Source of the DNA: Sphaerochaeta associata
GTDB lineage: Bacteria; Spirochaetota; Spirochaetia; Sphaerochaetales; Sphaerochaetaceae
Direction of reading: 5' to 3'
NCBI RefSeq assembly: GCF_022869165.1
Contig: NZ_CP094929.1
Coordinates: 248,001-312,000 of the forward strand
DNA length: 64,000 bases
Shown here: piece after piece, positions 43,196 to 52,186 of the stretch
Layout of the letters: each line of letters opens with the position of its first letter
Numbering within the stretch: position 1 is the stretch's first letter
Program-made: the position numbers and the translations under genes
The notes under the pieces: generated by a model
The model's input: the letters and a program-made list of their open reading frames with translations, nothing else
Database searches by the model: none
What the model was told of the DNA's origin: nothing

Positions 43196-43387
43196 ATGAA
43201 AAAGGTACTTGGAATACTGGTATTGAGTCTTGTAGTTGTCGGCAGCCTGTTTGCCGGAGGGCAGACAGAGGCAGCTGCACAGGCGTACAAGGATACAACC
43301 GGCAAAACGGTTTCCATCGTGATTCAGGGAAGAGCGAACTATCGCAGCGCCTACAACACCACCCTGCTTGCAGGCAGCAAGGACTTT
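43196..43387 (+). pseudogene. 5' remnant of a sugar-binding protein gene
   Basis: AAAAGGAG precedes ATG 43196. The first 64 residues are a signal peptide (KKVLGILVLSLVVVGSLFA) followed by GGQTEAAAQ and TVSIVIQGRANYRSAYNTTL, the usual opening of an SBP_bac-type sugar-binding lipoprotein-like sequence. At 43388 the dispersed element begins and the remaining 350 or so residues are missing; the permease start follows directly after the element. The ORF technically runs on into the element to 43549. Confidence 0.8.
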
Positions 43388-43546
43388 GTGGTCTGTAAAT
43401 CCTATTTCTTTCATTTCCTTCGGCTCAAATGCCAGGTAGCTGCGTTCTCGTCGGCTCGGATGTCGGTGACAGCTTCTCCTCCTCGGCCTTGCTCCCCACC
43501 GTTTTTACTCGAAGCCAATCTACAAGTACTATTCTTTGGAGCCCAC
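43388..43546 (+). repeat. Dispersed 159-bp element, copy F (complete)
   Basis: 159 bp from GTGGTCTG (43388) to GAGCCCAC (ending 43546). The interior has GTAGCTGCGTTCTCGTCGG, GGCCTTGCTCCCCACCG and TCGAAGCCAAT. It replaces most of the binding-protein gene and ends 4 bp before the permease ATG. Confidence 0.75.
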
Positions 43547-43550
43547 TAGT

Positions 43551-44456
43551 ATGGAAAAAACAACATCGCAACGACTTTTCTCCTGGTTCGATGACCGGAT
43601 CCACATTGTTTTCATCATTCCTGCCATGGCAGTATTGCTTGGCTTGGTGGTGTATCCGCTCTTCTTCAACGTAAACCTCAGCCTGCACAAGGTGAATATG
43701 CTCAACTTCACCTCCAGCAATTGGAAGTTTGTCGGACTGGACAATTTCATCAAGACGTTGGGGGACAAGACGGTCACCGATGCACTGGTCTGAACGTTTG
43801 TCTTCATGCTGGTCACCGTCACCGGCCAGCTGGTATTGGGCATGATCGGTGCCCTCACCCTGAACACCGCCCTGAAGGGCAGGGGCCTTCTGACGGTGGT
43901 CGTCCTCATTCCGATGATGATGACCCCCGTGGCGGTAGGCCTGTTCTGGCGGATGCTGCTGAACAACCAGTGGGGGATCATCAACTACTTCCTCAGCCTC
44001 TTCGGCATCGATGCAATTCCCTGGCTGAGCCAATCGACGTTCGCCTTCATATCGGTGTGCATGGTACAGATCTGGTGGGGGGTGAGCTTTGTAATGCTGG
44101 TGCTGCTCGGAGGCCTGAGTGCACTGCCTCCCGAGCCCTTTGAGGCTGCCCAGGTCGATGGGGCAGGGCGCTGGCGCTCCTTCACCCTCATCACGCTGCC
44201 GTCGCTGAGCCCGGTCATTTCGATCGTGGTCATGCTCAGGGCGATTGACGCCTTCCGTGAGTTCGACATCATCTACACCCTCACCCAAGGGGGACCCGGG
44301 GTGTCCACGCGGGTGTTCTCATTGCAGCTGTACTTGACCTCGTTCGAGAGTCAGGACTTCAGTACGGGTGCCGCCCAGGCGCTCATACTGACCACCATCA
44401 CGCTCCTGCTTGCAAGCAGGTTGATCCGTTCCATGTCGGGGGAAAGCAATGGTTAA
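43551..44456 (+). pseudogene. MalF-type sugar ABC permease with an internal TGA
   Basis: From ATG 43551 the frame is continuous to 44456 except for TGA at 43791-43793, after DKTVTDALV and before TFVFMLVTVTGQ. Six membrane segments and an EAA loop (EAAQVDGAGRWRSFTLITLP) are present across both parts, so about 301 codons formed one permease. A TGG to TGA change would explain the stop. Selenocysteine insertion is unlikely: permeases of this family have no such residue and no SECIS-like hairpin is apparent. With the binding protein also gone, the transporter is probably dead. Confidence 0.8.
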
Positions 44457-45285
44457 TTTGGAAATCGGCAAATCACGGTACAAGCATGTGCCGGCTTATA
44501 TTGTAGCTGCCTTCATTGTGTTCATGCTCGCCCTCCCTCCCTTCTGGATGATCCTCACCTCCATCAAGACAGGGCGCGATGTCTTCTCGATCCCCCCGAA
44601 GTGGCTCTTCATCCCGAGCTTGGAGAATTACAAGGTAATCTTCTCCTCCTCAGCGTTCTCCAAGGTGGTGCTCAATACCGTCATCGTAGCCTCGTTTGCA
44701 ACGGTCATCACCCAGCTGTTCGGCTCCATGGCGGCCTTCAGCATCTCCCGCTACCACACCGGCGGCAAGCCGATGTTGTACGGTACGCTCATCATGCGCG
44801 TTCTGCCGCCGGTGGTCATCGCTCTTCCCCTGTTCATTATGTTTGCAAAGCTGGGGATCATCGACACCATTGAAGGCCTCATCCTGGCCTATGTGGGATT
44901 CCTGCTTCCCAATACCATCTGGCTCTTGATCTCCTTCTTCGACGGGATTCCCAAGAGCATCGAGGAGGCGGCCCGCATAGACGGGTGTTCCAACCTCTAC
45001 TCCTTCTTGCACATCTCCCTGCCTCTGGCCCGGTCGGGAATGATCGTGACCAGTGTGTACAACATCACCGGAGCATGGAACCACTTCTTCTACGCCCTGA
45101 TCCTGGCTCCGACCAAGACGCGGGTGCTTTCGGTGGAAGCCTCCCAGTACGTCGGTGAGTACGTGGTGCACTGGGGGCAGATCGCCGCCATCGCATCGGT
45201 GCTCATCCTCCCCCCGGCCATCCTGATTTTCATCATCCAGAAGCACCTCGTCGGTGGACTGACCTTGGGAGGTGTGAAAGGGTAG
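44449..45285 (+). CDS. MalG-type sugar ABC permease
   Basis: 278 residues; ATG 44449 overlaps the end of the preceding permease by 8 bp. Six membrane segments start with VPAYIVAAFIVFMLALPPFW. The EAA loop is EAARIDGCSNLYSFLHISLP. The reading frame is intact although its partner permease and binding protein are damaged. It will probably decay too unless it works with another system. Confidence 0.9.
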   Translation: MVNLEIGKSRYKHVPAYIVAAFIVFMLALPPFWMILTSIKTGRDVFSIPPKWLFIPSLENYKVIFSSSAFSKVVLNTVIVASFATVITQLFGSMAAFSISRYHTGGKPMLYGTLIMRVLPPVVIALPLFIMFAKLGIIDTIEGLILAYVGFLLPNTIWLLISFFDGIPKSIEEAARIDGCSNLYSFLHISLPLARSGMIVTSVYNITGAWNHFFYALILAPTKTRVLSVEASQYVGEYVVHWGQIAAIASVLILPPAILIFIIQKHLVGGLTLGGVKG

Positions 45286-45306
45286 GTAAGAGGGCTGTTA
45301 AGTAAA

Positions 45307-46035
45307 TTACTTGAAAGAGATGATCTTGATCACAAACTCGAACTTGTCGGCTCGCATCACCGTATGGGCGAACTCAAAAGGGGTGCCCCCGATCAGCGAG
45401 GTCGATTCGGTCCTGCAGCATACCGCCCCCTTCTCCAATCCGATGAGGTGTGCATCCTCACTGTTGTACTCACCGACGGTGAGGATGATGGGGCTGGGAT
45501 TGGGTTCCTGCAGGAAGGCATCACGCATGTACGAGTAGATGGAGAAGTTGTCGTCCAGGGACTCCTGCAGGAGCCTGCTGCCATACTCCCACTTGATGTG
45601 GGACCACGTGATGGCGATGGGGTTGCCGTCGATGATGCGCAGGCGCTTGATGAAGACCACCTTGGAGAGTTCGGGAATCCCAAGCTTCTCCGCCACGCTG
45701 AGGTCGGCGTTCACCGTCCTGAGCTGGAGGATTTTGGAGGAGTGGGAGACCGACTTGTTGGACGTGATGCTGCCAAAGAAGGTATTGGAGGCGCTCAGGT
45801 CCTGTACGAGTTTCTTGGGGGAGACGAAGGTGCCCTTGCCTTGCTGGCGATGGATGTACGACTCGTTCTGGAGGATCTGCAGTGCTGCGATGACGGTGGT
45901 CCGGCTCACCTTGTACAGGTCGCAGAGTTCTGCTTCGGAGGGGACGGTGTCGCCGGGTTTCAGCTCATTGTTCTGAATCATTTTCTTGATTTTCTCAGCA
46001 ATCTGGTACTTGAGGGGGATGGTCCCACTGGTCAT
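45307..46035 (-). CDS. GntR-family regulator (HutC/FarR subfamily)
   Basis: 242 residues with GGAGG before ATG 46035. The winged helix reads YQIAEKIKKMIQNNELKPGD, then VPSEAELCDLYKVSRTTVIA. The C-terminal UTRA ligand domain has FIKRLRIIDGNPIAI and CCRTESTSLIGGTPFEFA. It is convergent with the broken sugar permeases and divergent from the BtpA-like gene. Likely ligand is a sugar or sugar phosphate. The shared GTAGTATC/GATACTAC motif in both promoters suggests one regulon. Confidence 0.9.
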   Translation of the reverse strand: MTSGTIPLKYQIAEKIKKMIQNNELKPGDTVPSEAELCDLYKVSRTTVIAALQILQNESYIHRQQGKGTFVSPKKLVQDLSASNTFFGSITSNKSVSHSSKILQLRTVNADLSVAEKLGIPELSKVVFIKRLRIIDGNPIAITWSHIKWEYGSRLLQESLDDNFSIYSYMRDAFLQEPNPSPIILTVGEYNSEDAHLIGLEKGAVCCRTESTSLIGGTPFEFAHTVMRADKFEFVIKIISFK

Positions 46036-46061
46036 ATTTCGTCCTCCAACAAGTAAAAATC

Positions 46062-46074
46062 ATACTGTAGTATC
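46062..46074. promoter_or_regulatory. Candidate GntR operator
   Basis: ATACTGTAGTAT (46062-46073) is a dyad with two central bases; GTAGTATC within it matches the complement of GATACTAC at 43170. It lies in the 72-bp gap between the divergent GntR and BtpA-like genes. Confidence 0.45.
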
Positions 46075-46107
46075 GAAAAACTGTAAATATTGAATAGGAG
46101 TAATAAC

Positions 46108-46875
46108 ATGACAACATTACAACTGAATACCGAGCGCAAGCTTTTACTCGGTGCGATCCACCTCCCTTCCTTTTTGGGGGCGGTCGATCGCAGCCGCTTT
46201 GAGGCGATCCAGGCTTATGCCTTGCGCAATGCCAGGATCTTTGCCGAGGGTGGGTTTGACGGGGTGTTCCTGCAGGATCAGACCGAGGGACCCTCTACCG
46301 CTCAGTCCATTGCGATGCTTTCAGCCCTTACCCGCTATGTGTCCAGCCAGGTCGACTCGATCGCCTTGGGTTCGCAGATGGAGTGTGATGAGGCCGAGCC
46401 CATTCTGGCTGTCGCCCATGCCAGTGCGGCTTCGTTTGTCCGCATCAAGGCGTATGTCGGGACCATGATCAAGGACCGCGGTCTTGTGCAGGGTCAGTGC
46501 CATACTGCCTACTCCTATAAGAAGACCCAGGGGATCGAGGCCCTGATCTTCGCCGATATCTTCGACCGCTGCGGCGTTCCCCTCGGTGACTTGAGCCTGG
46601 TCCAGGCTGCCAAGTTCGCCCTGCAGAAGGGTGCCGATGGTCTGGTTATTACGGGAAAGGATTATGAGCAGACCCTTGAGATGCTCTCTGAAGTGAAGAA
46701 GGCTTTCCCCCAGGCGAAGGCGATCTGCGGGGGCAGTGTGACCAAGCAGAACATACAAGAGGTGTTCAGCATCGCCGATGGCGCGATCGTGAGCTCCTCG
46801 CTGAAGAGCGATACCGACTCCGAGAGCTGGAGTGTGGTGAAGATCAAGGACCTGGTTGCCCATGCCCGAAGGTAA
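46108..46875 (+). CDS. BtpA-family TIM-barrel protein
   Basis: 255 residues from ATG 46108 (AGGAG at 6-7 bp). KLLLGAIHLPSFLGA, FAEGGFDGVFLQDQTEG, FVRIKAYVGTMIKDRGLVQG and the late GADGLVITGKDYEQTLEML plus ICGGSVTKQNIQEVF are typical of BtpA/SgcQ. BtpA was first linked to photosystem I in cyanobacteria, but in heterotrophs these proteins sit in sugar operons and are thought to be aldolase- or isomerase-like enzymes. The MFS gene overlaps its end. Likely a role in sugar use, substrate unknown. Confidence 0.85.
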   Translation: MTTLQLNTERKLLLGAIHLPSFLGAVDRSRFEAIQAYALRNARIFAEGGFDGVFLQDQTEGPSTAQSIAMLSALTRYVSSQVDSIALGSQMECDEAEPILAVAHASAASFVRIKAYVGTMIKDRGLVQGQCHTAYSYKKTQGIEALIFADIFDRCGVPLGDLSLVQAAKFALQKGADGLVITGKDYEQTLEMLSEVKKAFPQAKAICGGSVTKQNIQEVFSIADGAIVSSSLKSDTDSESWSVVKIKDLVAHARR

Positions 46876-48002
46876 GAACAATTCCAGGCTCCCCTTTGCC
46901 CTGATCCTGTGCGGGGGATTCTTCTTCTTTGCCAACAACCATATGCTCACCATTGCGATTCCCCTGTATCTGGATTCGCTTGGCGCAAGCATGACCCTCA
47001 TCGGCTACAGCAGTGCAGCCATGGGGGCGCTTGCCTTTGCCTTTCGGTTTGTCTGCCCGCCCTTGTTCAGGAAGGTCGGCTTTACCAGGATCCTCTTTGC
47101 TTCCCACACCTTTCTCTGCCTTATCACAGCCCTCCTGCTCATTGCTGACCATCCTGTGCAGGTGTTCCTGATACGGACCGTATATGGCATTCCTCTTGCC
47201 CTGTTTCCAATCTACTACCTGCTACTTGTACGTAAGGTTTCCAAGAGCAGCTCCCAGCTTGTCTCCTATACCAGCATTGCCGGCTATGCAATGCCGCTCT
47301 CCTTGGCTGTTTCACCCTTCATTGCCGAGTTCCTTGTCACCCGCTACTCCTTCTCTGCCGCCTATGGCGCTGCCTTTGCAGTAAGCGTTCTCAGCTTGGT
47401 CTGCATGCTTGCAGGCTCGGCCCTGGTTCATAGCAACCGTGAGCTCGAAGCACTGCCTACGCAAGAAAGAACCAAGGCCGGCCTGCCGGTCAGGTACCCC
47501 ATCCTCTGCTATGTCTACCTCGGCATTGTCGATATCATCGTCCTTGGTTTTCTGCCGTTGTATGCGGTGACAGTGGGTCACTCGTTCTCGTGGTACTTTC
47601 TGCTCTTCGCTTCTGCGATGGTTCTCAGTCAGAGCCTGCTGCGTTCAAGAAAGGTGCTTGAACACAGCAAGGCATACCTGCGTATCGGCTATGGTGCGTT
47701 GGTTCTCTGTTTGCTGGTCATCACCCTCCCCAAGATCGGCTTGGTGCTTTCCGCTGTGTGTTTCGGCCTTGGTTTCAGTCTCGTAGAGACGGTGACCAAT
47801 GCCGTCGTGATCGGTTCAATGACCAGCGAAAAGGAGACTTCCTTGATCAACTACCAGCAGATTTCCATCAGCATCGGCAGAACCCTTGCACCCTTCCTCT
47901 TCGGCCTTGCCATCGACTCCTTTGGGTACAACCTCTCCTTCCTCGTGGCAGGCTTGTTGGGGTTTGTCATGGTTGCCTTGGTTGGAAGAGACAAGCAAGC
48001 AC

Positions 48003-48605
<603 letters not shown>

Positions 48606-48697
48606 TGAGGTTACCTCCGAGGTTAGTTGTTAGCTCCTAAGGAGGAAAGGATCAGTGTTTGCTTCAGCAAAAAGAGGAAATGATTTTCTTTGTAATG

Positions 48698-48856
48698 GTG
48701 GTCTGCAAATCTTAGTTCTTGTATTTTCTTCGGCACAAATGTCGGGTAGCTGCGTTCTCGTCGGATCAGATACACGGAGTATCCTCTCCTCCTTGGCCTT
48801 GCTACTCACCATTTTTACTCGAAGCCAATGTGCAAGTACTAATATTTACTGCCCAC
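48698..48856 (+). repeat. Dispersed 159-bp element, copy G (complete)
   Basis: 159 bp from GTGGTCTG (48698) to CTGCCCAC (ending 48856). The interior has TTCGGCACAAATGTCGGGT, CGTTCTCGTCGG, GGCCTTGCTACTCACC and TCGAAGCCAATGTGCAAG. It lies in a 1.1-kb gene-free stretch before the polysaccharide operon. Confidence 0.75.
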
Positions 48857-49490
48857 TGGGAAACGTAGAGCCAAGCTATGACACAGTTGTTGTCTAGGGT
48901 TTTGAGATGCTGGATAAACCAGATGGCTTGCTTGCGTGCTTTTTGCTGTATCGTGTAATTCTGACGGTACTTACTTGGTGGTTTTTGTGTGCTGAGAGGG
49001 TTGTTTTGTCGTGCTCGGCTGTAGGAAATTCCTTACTTGTTTTCTGGTAGAAGGGCTAATTTCTTTACTGATAGACATACTATGTTGTCTATGAATTGTT
49101 ACATTTTTTGCATAGTTGTAATGAAAATCGTGCGTTTTCTGTTGAAGCAAATCAGAAGCAGTGCTACTATGTCATTCAAAGCCGGGGTGGTTTGCTCAAT
49201 CTTCTGTCATACTCGTAACTATTACCTTGGTTGCAGGTTTTCTTTTGTAACACACAGCGCTTCTTGTTCTGCTGTGGTTGCAGGAAGAATATACATCGCG
49301 TTTGTTTCGGCAGCCGGTGTGTAGCGCAAGGCTTCTTCTGCGATGCATTCCTTCTGGTCTGCTATGGCGAAGCTTTGTCTGCAAGGCCTGCGGTGAAATA
49401 CACATTATCAAGTAATTTCTTCCACCTTCATTTCAAAGTGAATCCCTTTGAAAATGGGGTGTTTCATAGATAATGTTCAGAAAATGAACA
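48857..49490. other. Intergenic region with no supported gene
   Basis: ORFs of 70-95 codons occur but are rich in Cys and Phe, lack ribosome sites and show no family motif. The stretch has long A/T-rich parts. Confidence 0.45.
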
Positions 49491-49650
49491 TTGTATACAT
49501 TTTATAGCACTCATATATTGCCTTCGAGCGGAAACGATGCGTAGCAAGGCTGAGGAGGAGAAGATACTTGGTGTATCTGATCCGACGAGAAACGCGGCTA
49601 CCCGGCGTTTATGCCGAAGAACATATACGTAGTAGTCTTTTACAGAACAC
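49491..49650 (-). repeat. Dispersed 159-bp element, copy H (reversed, ends eroded)
   Basis: In reverse orientation it has TTCGAGCG, GTAGCAAGGC, GAGGAGGAGAAGATAC, GATCCGACGAGAA, GCCGAAGAA as in copy E. The right terminal repeat is eroded to CAGAACAC (49643-49650) and the left is not clear. Confidence 0.7.
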
Positions 49651-49659
49651 AAGAACATA

Positions 49660-49701
49660 GGGGGCAGTAAAGACTGGTAAATAATAGTCTTTATAGCCCA
49701 C
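49660..49701. repeat. Mini-element: two terminal repeats forming a hairpin
   Basis: GGGGGCAGTAAAGACT (49660-49675) and AGTCTTTATAGCCCAC (49686-49701) match the two ends of copy E and pair with each other around a 10-nt loop. It looks like an element with its interior deleted. It ends 12 bp before the start of the winged-helix gene. Confidence 0.6.
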
Positions 49702-49713
49702 AAAAAAAAGAAT

Positions 49714-50268
49714 ATGTTAACAGAACATACATCCAAGGAATTTTCCATTCTTTCTTACATTGATCAGAACTCAGATGCAACTCAACGTCAGTTGTCTGAG
49801 CATGTTGGTGTGTCCTTGGGTACGATTAATATTCTCGTTAAGCGCCTGGTTAAGAAGGGTCTCTTGAAGATAGAGCGTATGCAGCCCAATTCCATTCGCT
49901 ACTTCCTCACTCCCAGTGGACTTGCGAATAAGTTGGAGAGGACGTATGGGTATATAGTGAGGATGTATAGGGAGCTGCTGGTTTACCAGCAGCAGATAGC
50001 TGTTGCGGTGAGTATAATCCAGAAAGCAAACCCAAGAAAGAAGGTTTGCTTTTACGGGCCGAATGATGAGATTTCCCAATTGATCGAGGCAGTCCTCGAT
50101 ACAACCGAGTTGCCAGCTGAACTATATAAAGAGCACTCACTGAGTACTTTCACACAAATGTTTTCACCTTCTGATATCGTGCTTCTTGTTTGGAATATGG
50201 AGGATGAAACCGCGCTCAAGGAGCGAGGATTCATTTGCGAGAACCTTCTCTCTGTTTTGCATGTCTAG
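49714..50268 (+). CDS. Winged-helix regulator at the head of the polysaccharide operon
   Basis: 184 residues. The N-terminal winged helix (FSILSYIDQNSDATQRQLSE, then HVGVSLGTINILVKRLVKKG) is of the MarR/HTH_24 kind. The C-terminal half (ANPRKKVCFYGPNDEISQLI, SPSDIVLLVWNMED) may be a ligand-binding or Rossmann-like domain but is not recognised. The next gene starts 14 bp downstream, so it is in the operon and probably controls it. The upstream region contains two repeats of the dispersed family. Confidence 0.78.
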   Translation: MLTEHTSKEFSILSYIDQNSDATQRQLSEHVGVSLGTINILVKRLVKKGLLKIERMQPNSIRYFLTPSGLANKLERTYGYIVRMYRELLVYQQQIAVAVSIIQKANPRKKVCFYGPNDEISQLIEAVLDTTELPAELYKEHSLSTFTQMFSPSDIVLLVWNMEDETALKERGFICENLLSVLHV

Positions 50269-50282
50269 TAAGGAATATATAC

Positions 50283-51491
50283 ATGGAATTACATAAGCCC
50301 ATTCCTTTTTCTCCTCCTGATATTACCCAAGAAGAGATTGATGAAGTTGTTGATGCCTTGAGGTCGGGGTGGATTACCACTGGACCTAAGACAAAGCTCT
50401 TTGAGAAGCATCTTGCAGCATTCTGCAATACGAGTACTGTGTGTTGTTTAAACTCAGCTACTGCAGCGCTTGAATTGGCTCTGATTCTCATGGGTATCGG
50501 CCCAGGTGATGAAGTCATCACCAGCGCCTATACCTATACAGCTTCGTGCAGTCCTATTATTCACGTAGGGGCTACTCCGGTTCTTGTCGATGTTGCTCCT
50601 GATTCCTTCCTCCTGGATTATGATGCGGTAGGAAGAGCCATTACCAAGAAAACGAAGGCTGTTATTCCGGTAGATCTCGGTGGTGTCATGTGTGACTATG
50701 ATCGGCTCTATCAGGTATTGGAAGAAAAGAAGTCTCTGTATACTCCCAATTCACCGGTTCAGGCTGCGTTTGATAGAGTTATGGTTCTTGCTGATAGTGC
50801 TCATGCTATTGGTGCTACGTATAAGGGAAAAAAGGCTGGAGAAGTCGCTGACTTCACAGCCTTTTCTTTTCATGCGGTGAAGAACCTCACTACTGCTGAA
50901 GGTGGTGCCCTCACTTGGATAGACCGAACGGGGTTGGACAATCCTGCTCTCTACCATGAACTTCAGTTGCTCTCGCTCCATGGTCAAAGCAAGGATGCCT
51001 TAGCCAAGACCAAGTTCGGCGCTTGGGAGTATGACATTGTTGGGCCTTATTACAAGTGCAATATGACTGACATTATGGCTGCTCTTGGATTAGTGCAGCT
51101 AAAAAGGTATCCAGAGATTCTGAAGAGAAGAAGACAGATTATAGAGATGTATGACGAAGGTCTGAAGGATTTGCCTGTTACTTCTCTTGTTCACTATACA
51201 GACACCTATGAATCGAGTGGACATCTCTATTTGATGAGGATCGATGGATATTCGGAACAGCAGAGGAATGCGTTTATAGCAAAAATGGCAGAAGCCAATA
51301 TTGCTACCAACGTGCACTATAAGCCTCTTCCTATGCACTCTGCATACAAGAAGCTTGGCTTCAAGATAGAAGACTTCCCAAACACCTACAAGCAATTTCA
51401 GAATGAAGTGACACTGCCGTTGCATACGTGTTTGAAGGATGAAGAGATTAGGTATCTATTGCAGACTATTAGAAGCTTGCTTACTAGGTGA
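50283..51491 (+). CDS. DegT/DnrJ/EryC1 sugar aminotransferase
   Basis: 402 residues from ATG 50283 (AAGGAAT upstream; the longer ORF start overlaps the regulator). Family motifs: PFSPPDITQEEIDEVVDALR, SGWITTGPK, CLNSATAALELAL, GDEVITSAYTYTA, LADSAHAIGA and the PLP lysine in FSFHAVKNLTTAEGG (Lys about residue 200). These enzymes aminate keto-sugar nucleotides. Here it could supply a 4-amino sugar from the WbpM-type 4-keto product, or partly replace the disrupted WbpE. It precedes the initiating sugar transferase by 6 bp. Confidence 0.92.
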   Translation: MELHKPIPFSPPDITQEEIDEVVDALRSGWITTGPKTKLFEKHLAAFCNTSTVCCLNSATAALELALILMGIGPGDEVITSAYTYTASCSPIIHVGATPVLVDVAPDSFLLDYDAVGRAITKKTKAVIPVDLGGVMCDYDRLYQVLEEKKSLYTPNSPVQAAFDRVMVLADSAHAIGATYKGKKAGEVADFTAFSFHAVKNLTTAEGGALTWIDRTGLDNPALYHELQLLSLHGQSKDALAKTKFGAWEYDIVGPYYKCNMTDIMAALGLVQLKRYPEILKRRRQIIEMYDEGLKDLPVTSLVHYTDTYESSGHLYLMRIDGYSEQQRNAFIAKMAEANIATNVHYKPLPMHSAYKKLGFKIEDFPNTYKQFQNEVTLPLHTCLKDEEIRYLLQTIRSLLTR

Positions 51492-51497
51492 TGCTGT

Positions 51498-52181
51498 ATG
51501 TTGGTTAAGCGATGGGACAAGCTTCCCATAGACATGCAGAATGATGCGGTAAGGCCGTATTATGAAATCCTTAGAAAGAAAGCTGTTTCTTTACTGGTAA
51601 AGAGACTTTTCGACATTGTCATGTCGATTGTCTTGTTGGTAGTACTTTCTCCAGTCTTTTTGATTGTTTCACTGTTCATAAAAGCTGATTCCAAAGGACC
51701 TGTGTTTTATAGGCAGGAACGTGTCACTCAATATGGAAAGAGATTCAAGATCTTTAAGTTCCGTACCATGGTAGTGAATGCTGATAAAATTGGTTCTCTT
51801 GTTACCATCAATAATGATCCCAGGGTAACCAAAATTGGGAAAAAGTTGAGGAAGTATCGGCTGGATGAGATTCCACAGTTGCTCAACATCTTTACCGGTG
51901 ATATGACCTTCGTCGGAACTAGGCCTGAAGTACCTAAGTACGTAGCCTGTTACACTGATGAGATGAAAGCTACCTTGCTGCTTCCAGCAGGCGTGACATC
52001 AAAGGCGAGTATTGAATACAAGAACGAAGAGAAGATCCTGAAAGAAGCAGAGAATACTGATGAGGTGTATGTAGAGAGGATATTGGGGGAGAAGATGAGG
52101 ATTAATATTGAATCAATTAGATCCTTTTCTTTTTTTTCGGATATGGTCTTGTTGCTTCGAACTTGTTTGGCGGTACTGTAA
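51498..52181 (+). CDS. Initiating undecaprenyl-phosphate sugar-phosphate transferase
   Basis: 227 residues of the Bac_transf (PF02397) family, short PglC/WcaJ-core type. One membrane re-entrant helix (RLFDIVMSIVLLVVLSPVFL) is followed by SKGPVFYRQERV, FKIFKFRTM, RLDEIPQLLN and MTFVGTRPEVP with the catalytic aspartate-glutamate pair region. It attaches the first sugar phosphate to undecaprenyl phosphate on the inner leaflet, starting the repeat unit. It lies between the aminotransferase and a glycosyltransferase. Confidence 0.92.
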   Translation: MLVKRWDKLPIDMQNDAVRPYYEILRKKAVSLLVKRLFDIVMSIVLLVVLSPVFLIVSLFIKADSKGPVFYRQERVTQYGKRFKIFKFRTMVVNADKIGSLVTINNDPRVTKIGKKLRKYRLDEIPQLLNIFTGDMTFVGTRPEVPKYVACYTDEMKATLLLPAGVTSKASIEYKNEEKILKEAENTDEVYVERILGEKMRINIESIRSFSFFSDMVLLLRTCLAVL

Positions 52182-52186
52182 GCATA

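Noticed and set aside
43791-43793. TGA as a selenocysteine codon in the ABC permease
   Set aside because: selD is present, but sugar permeases have no conserved Sec/Cys at this place and no SECIS-like stem follows; a TGG to TGA mutation is simpler, and the operon is already damaged.
43425-44288. 287-codon minus-strand ORF opposite the permease
   Set aside because: Its sequence is His/Gln/Asp-rich antisense of a membrane protein and its end is dispersed-repeat sequence.
49037-49473. Two ORFs of 80-95 codons before the polysaccharide operon
   Set aside because: Odd Cys/Phe-rich composition, no ribosome sites, no family motif.
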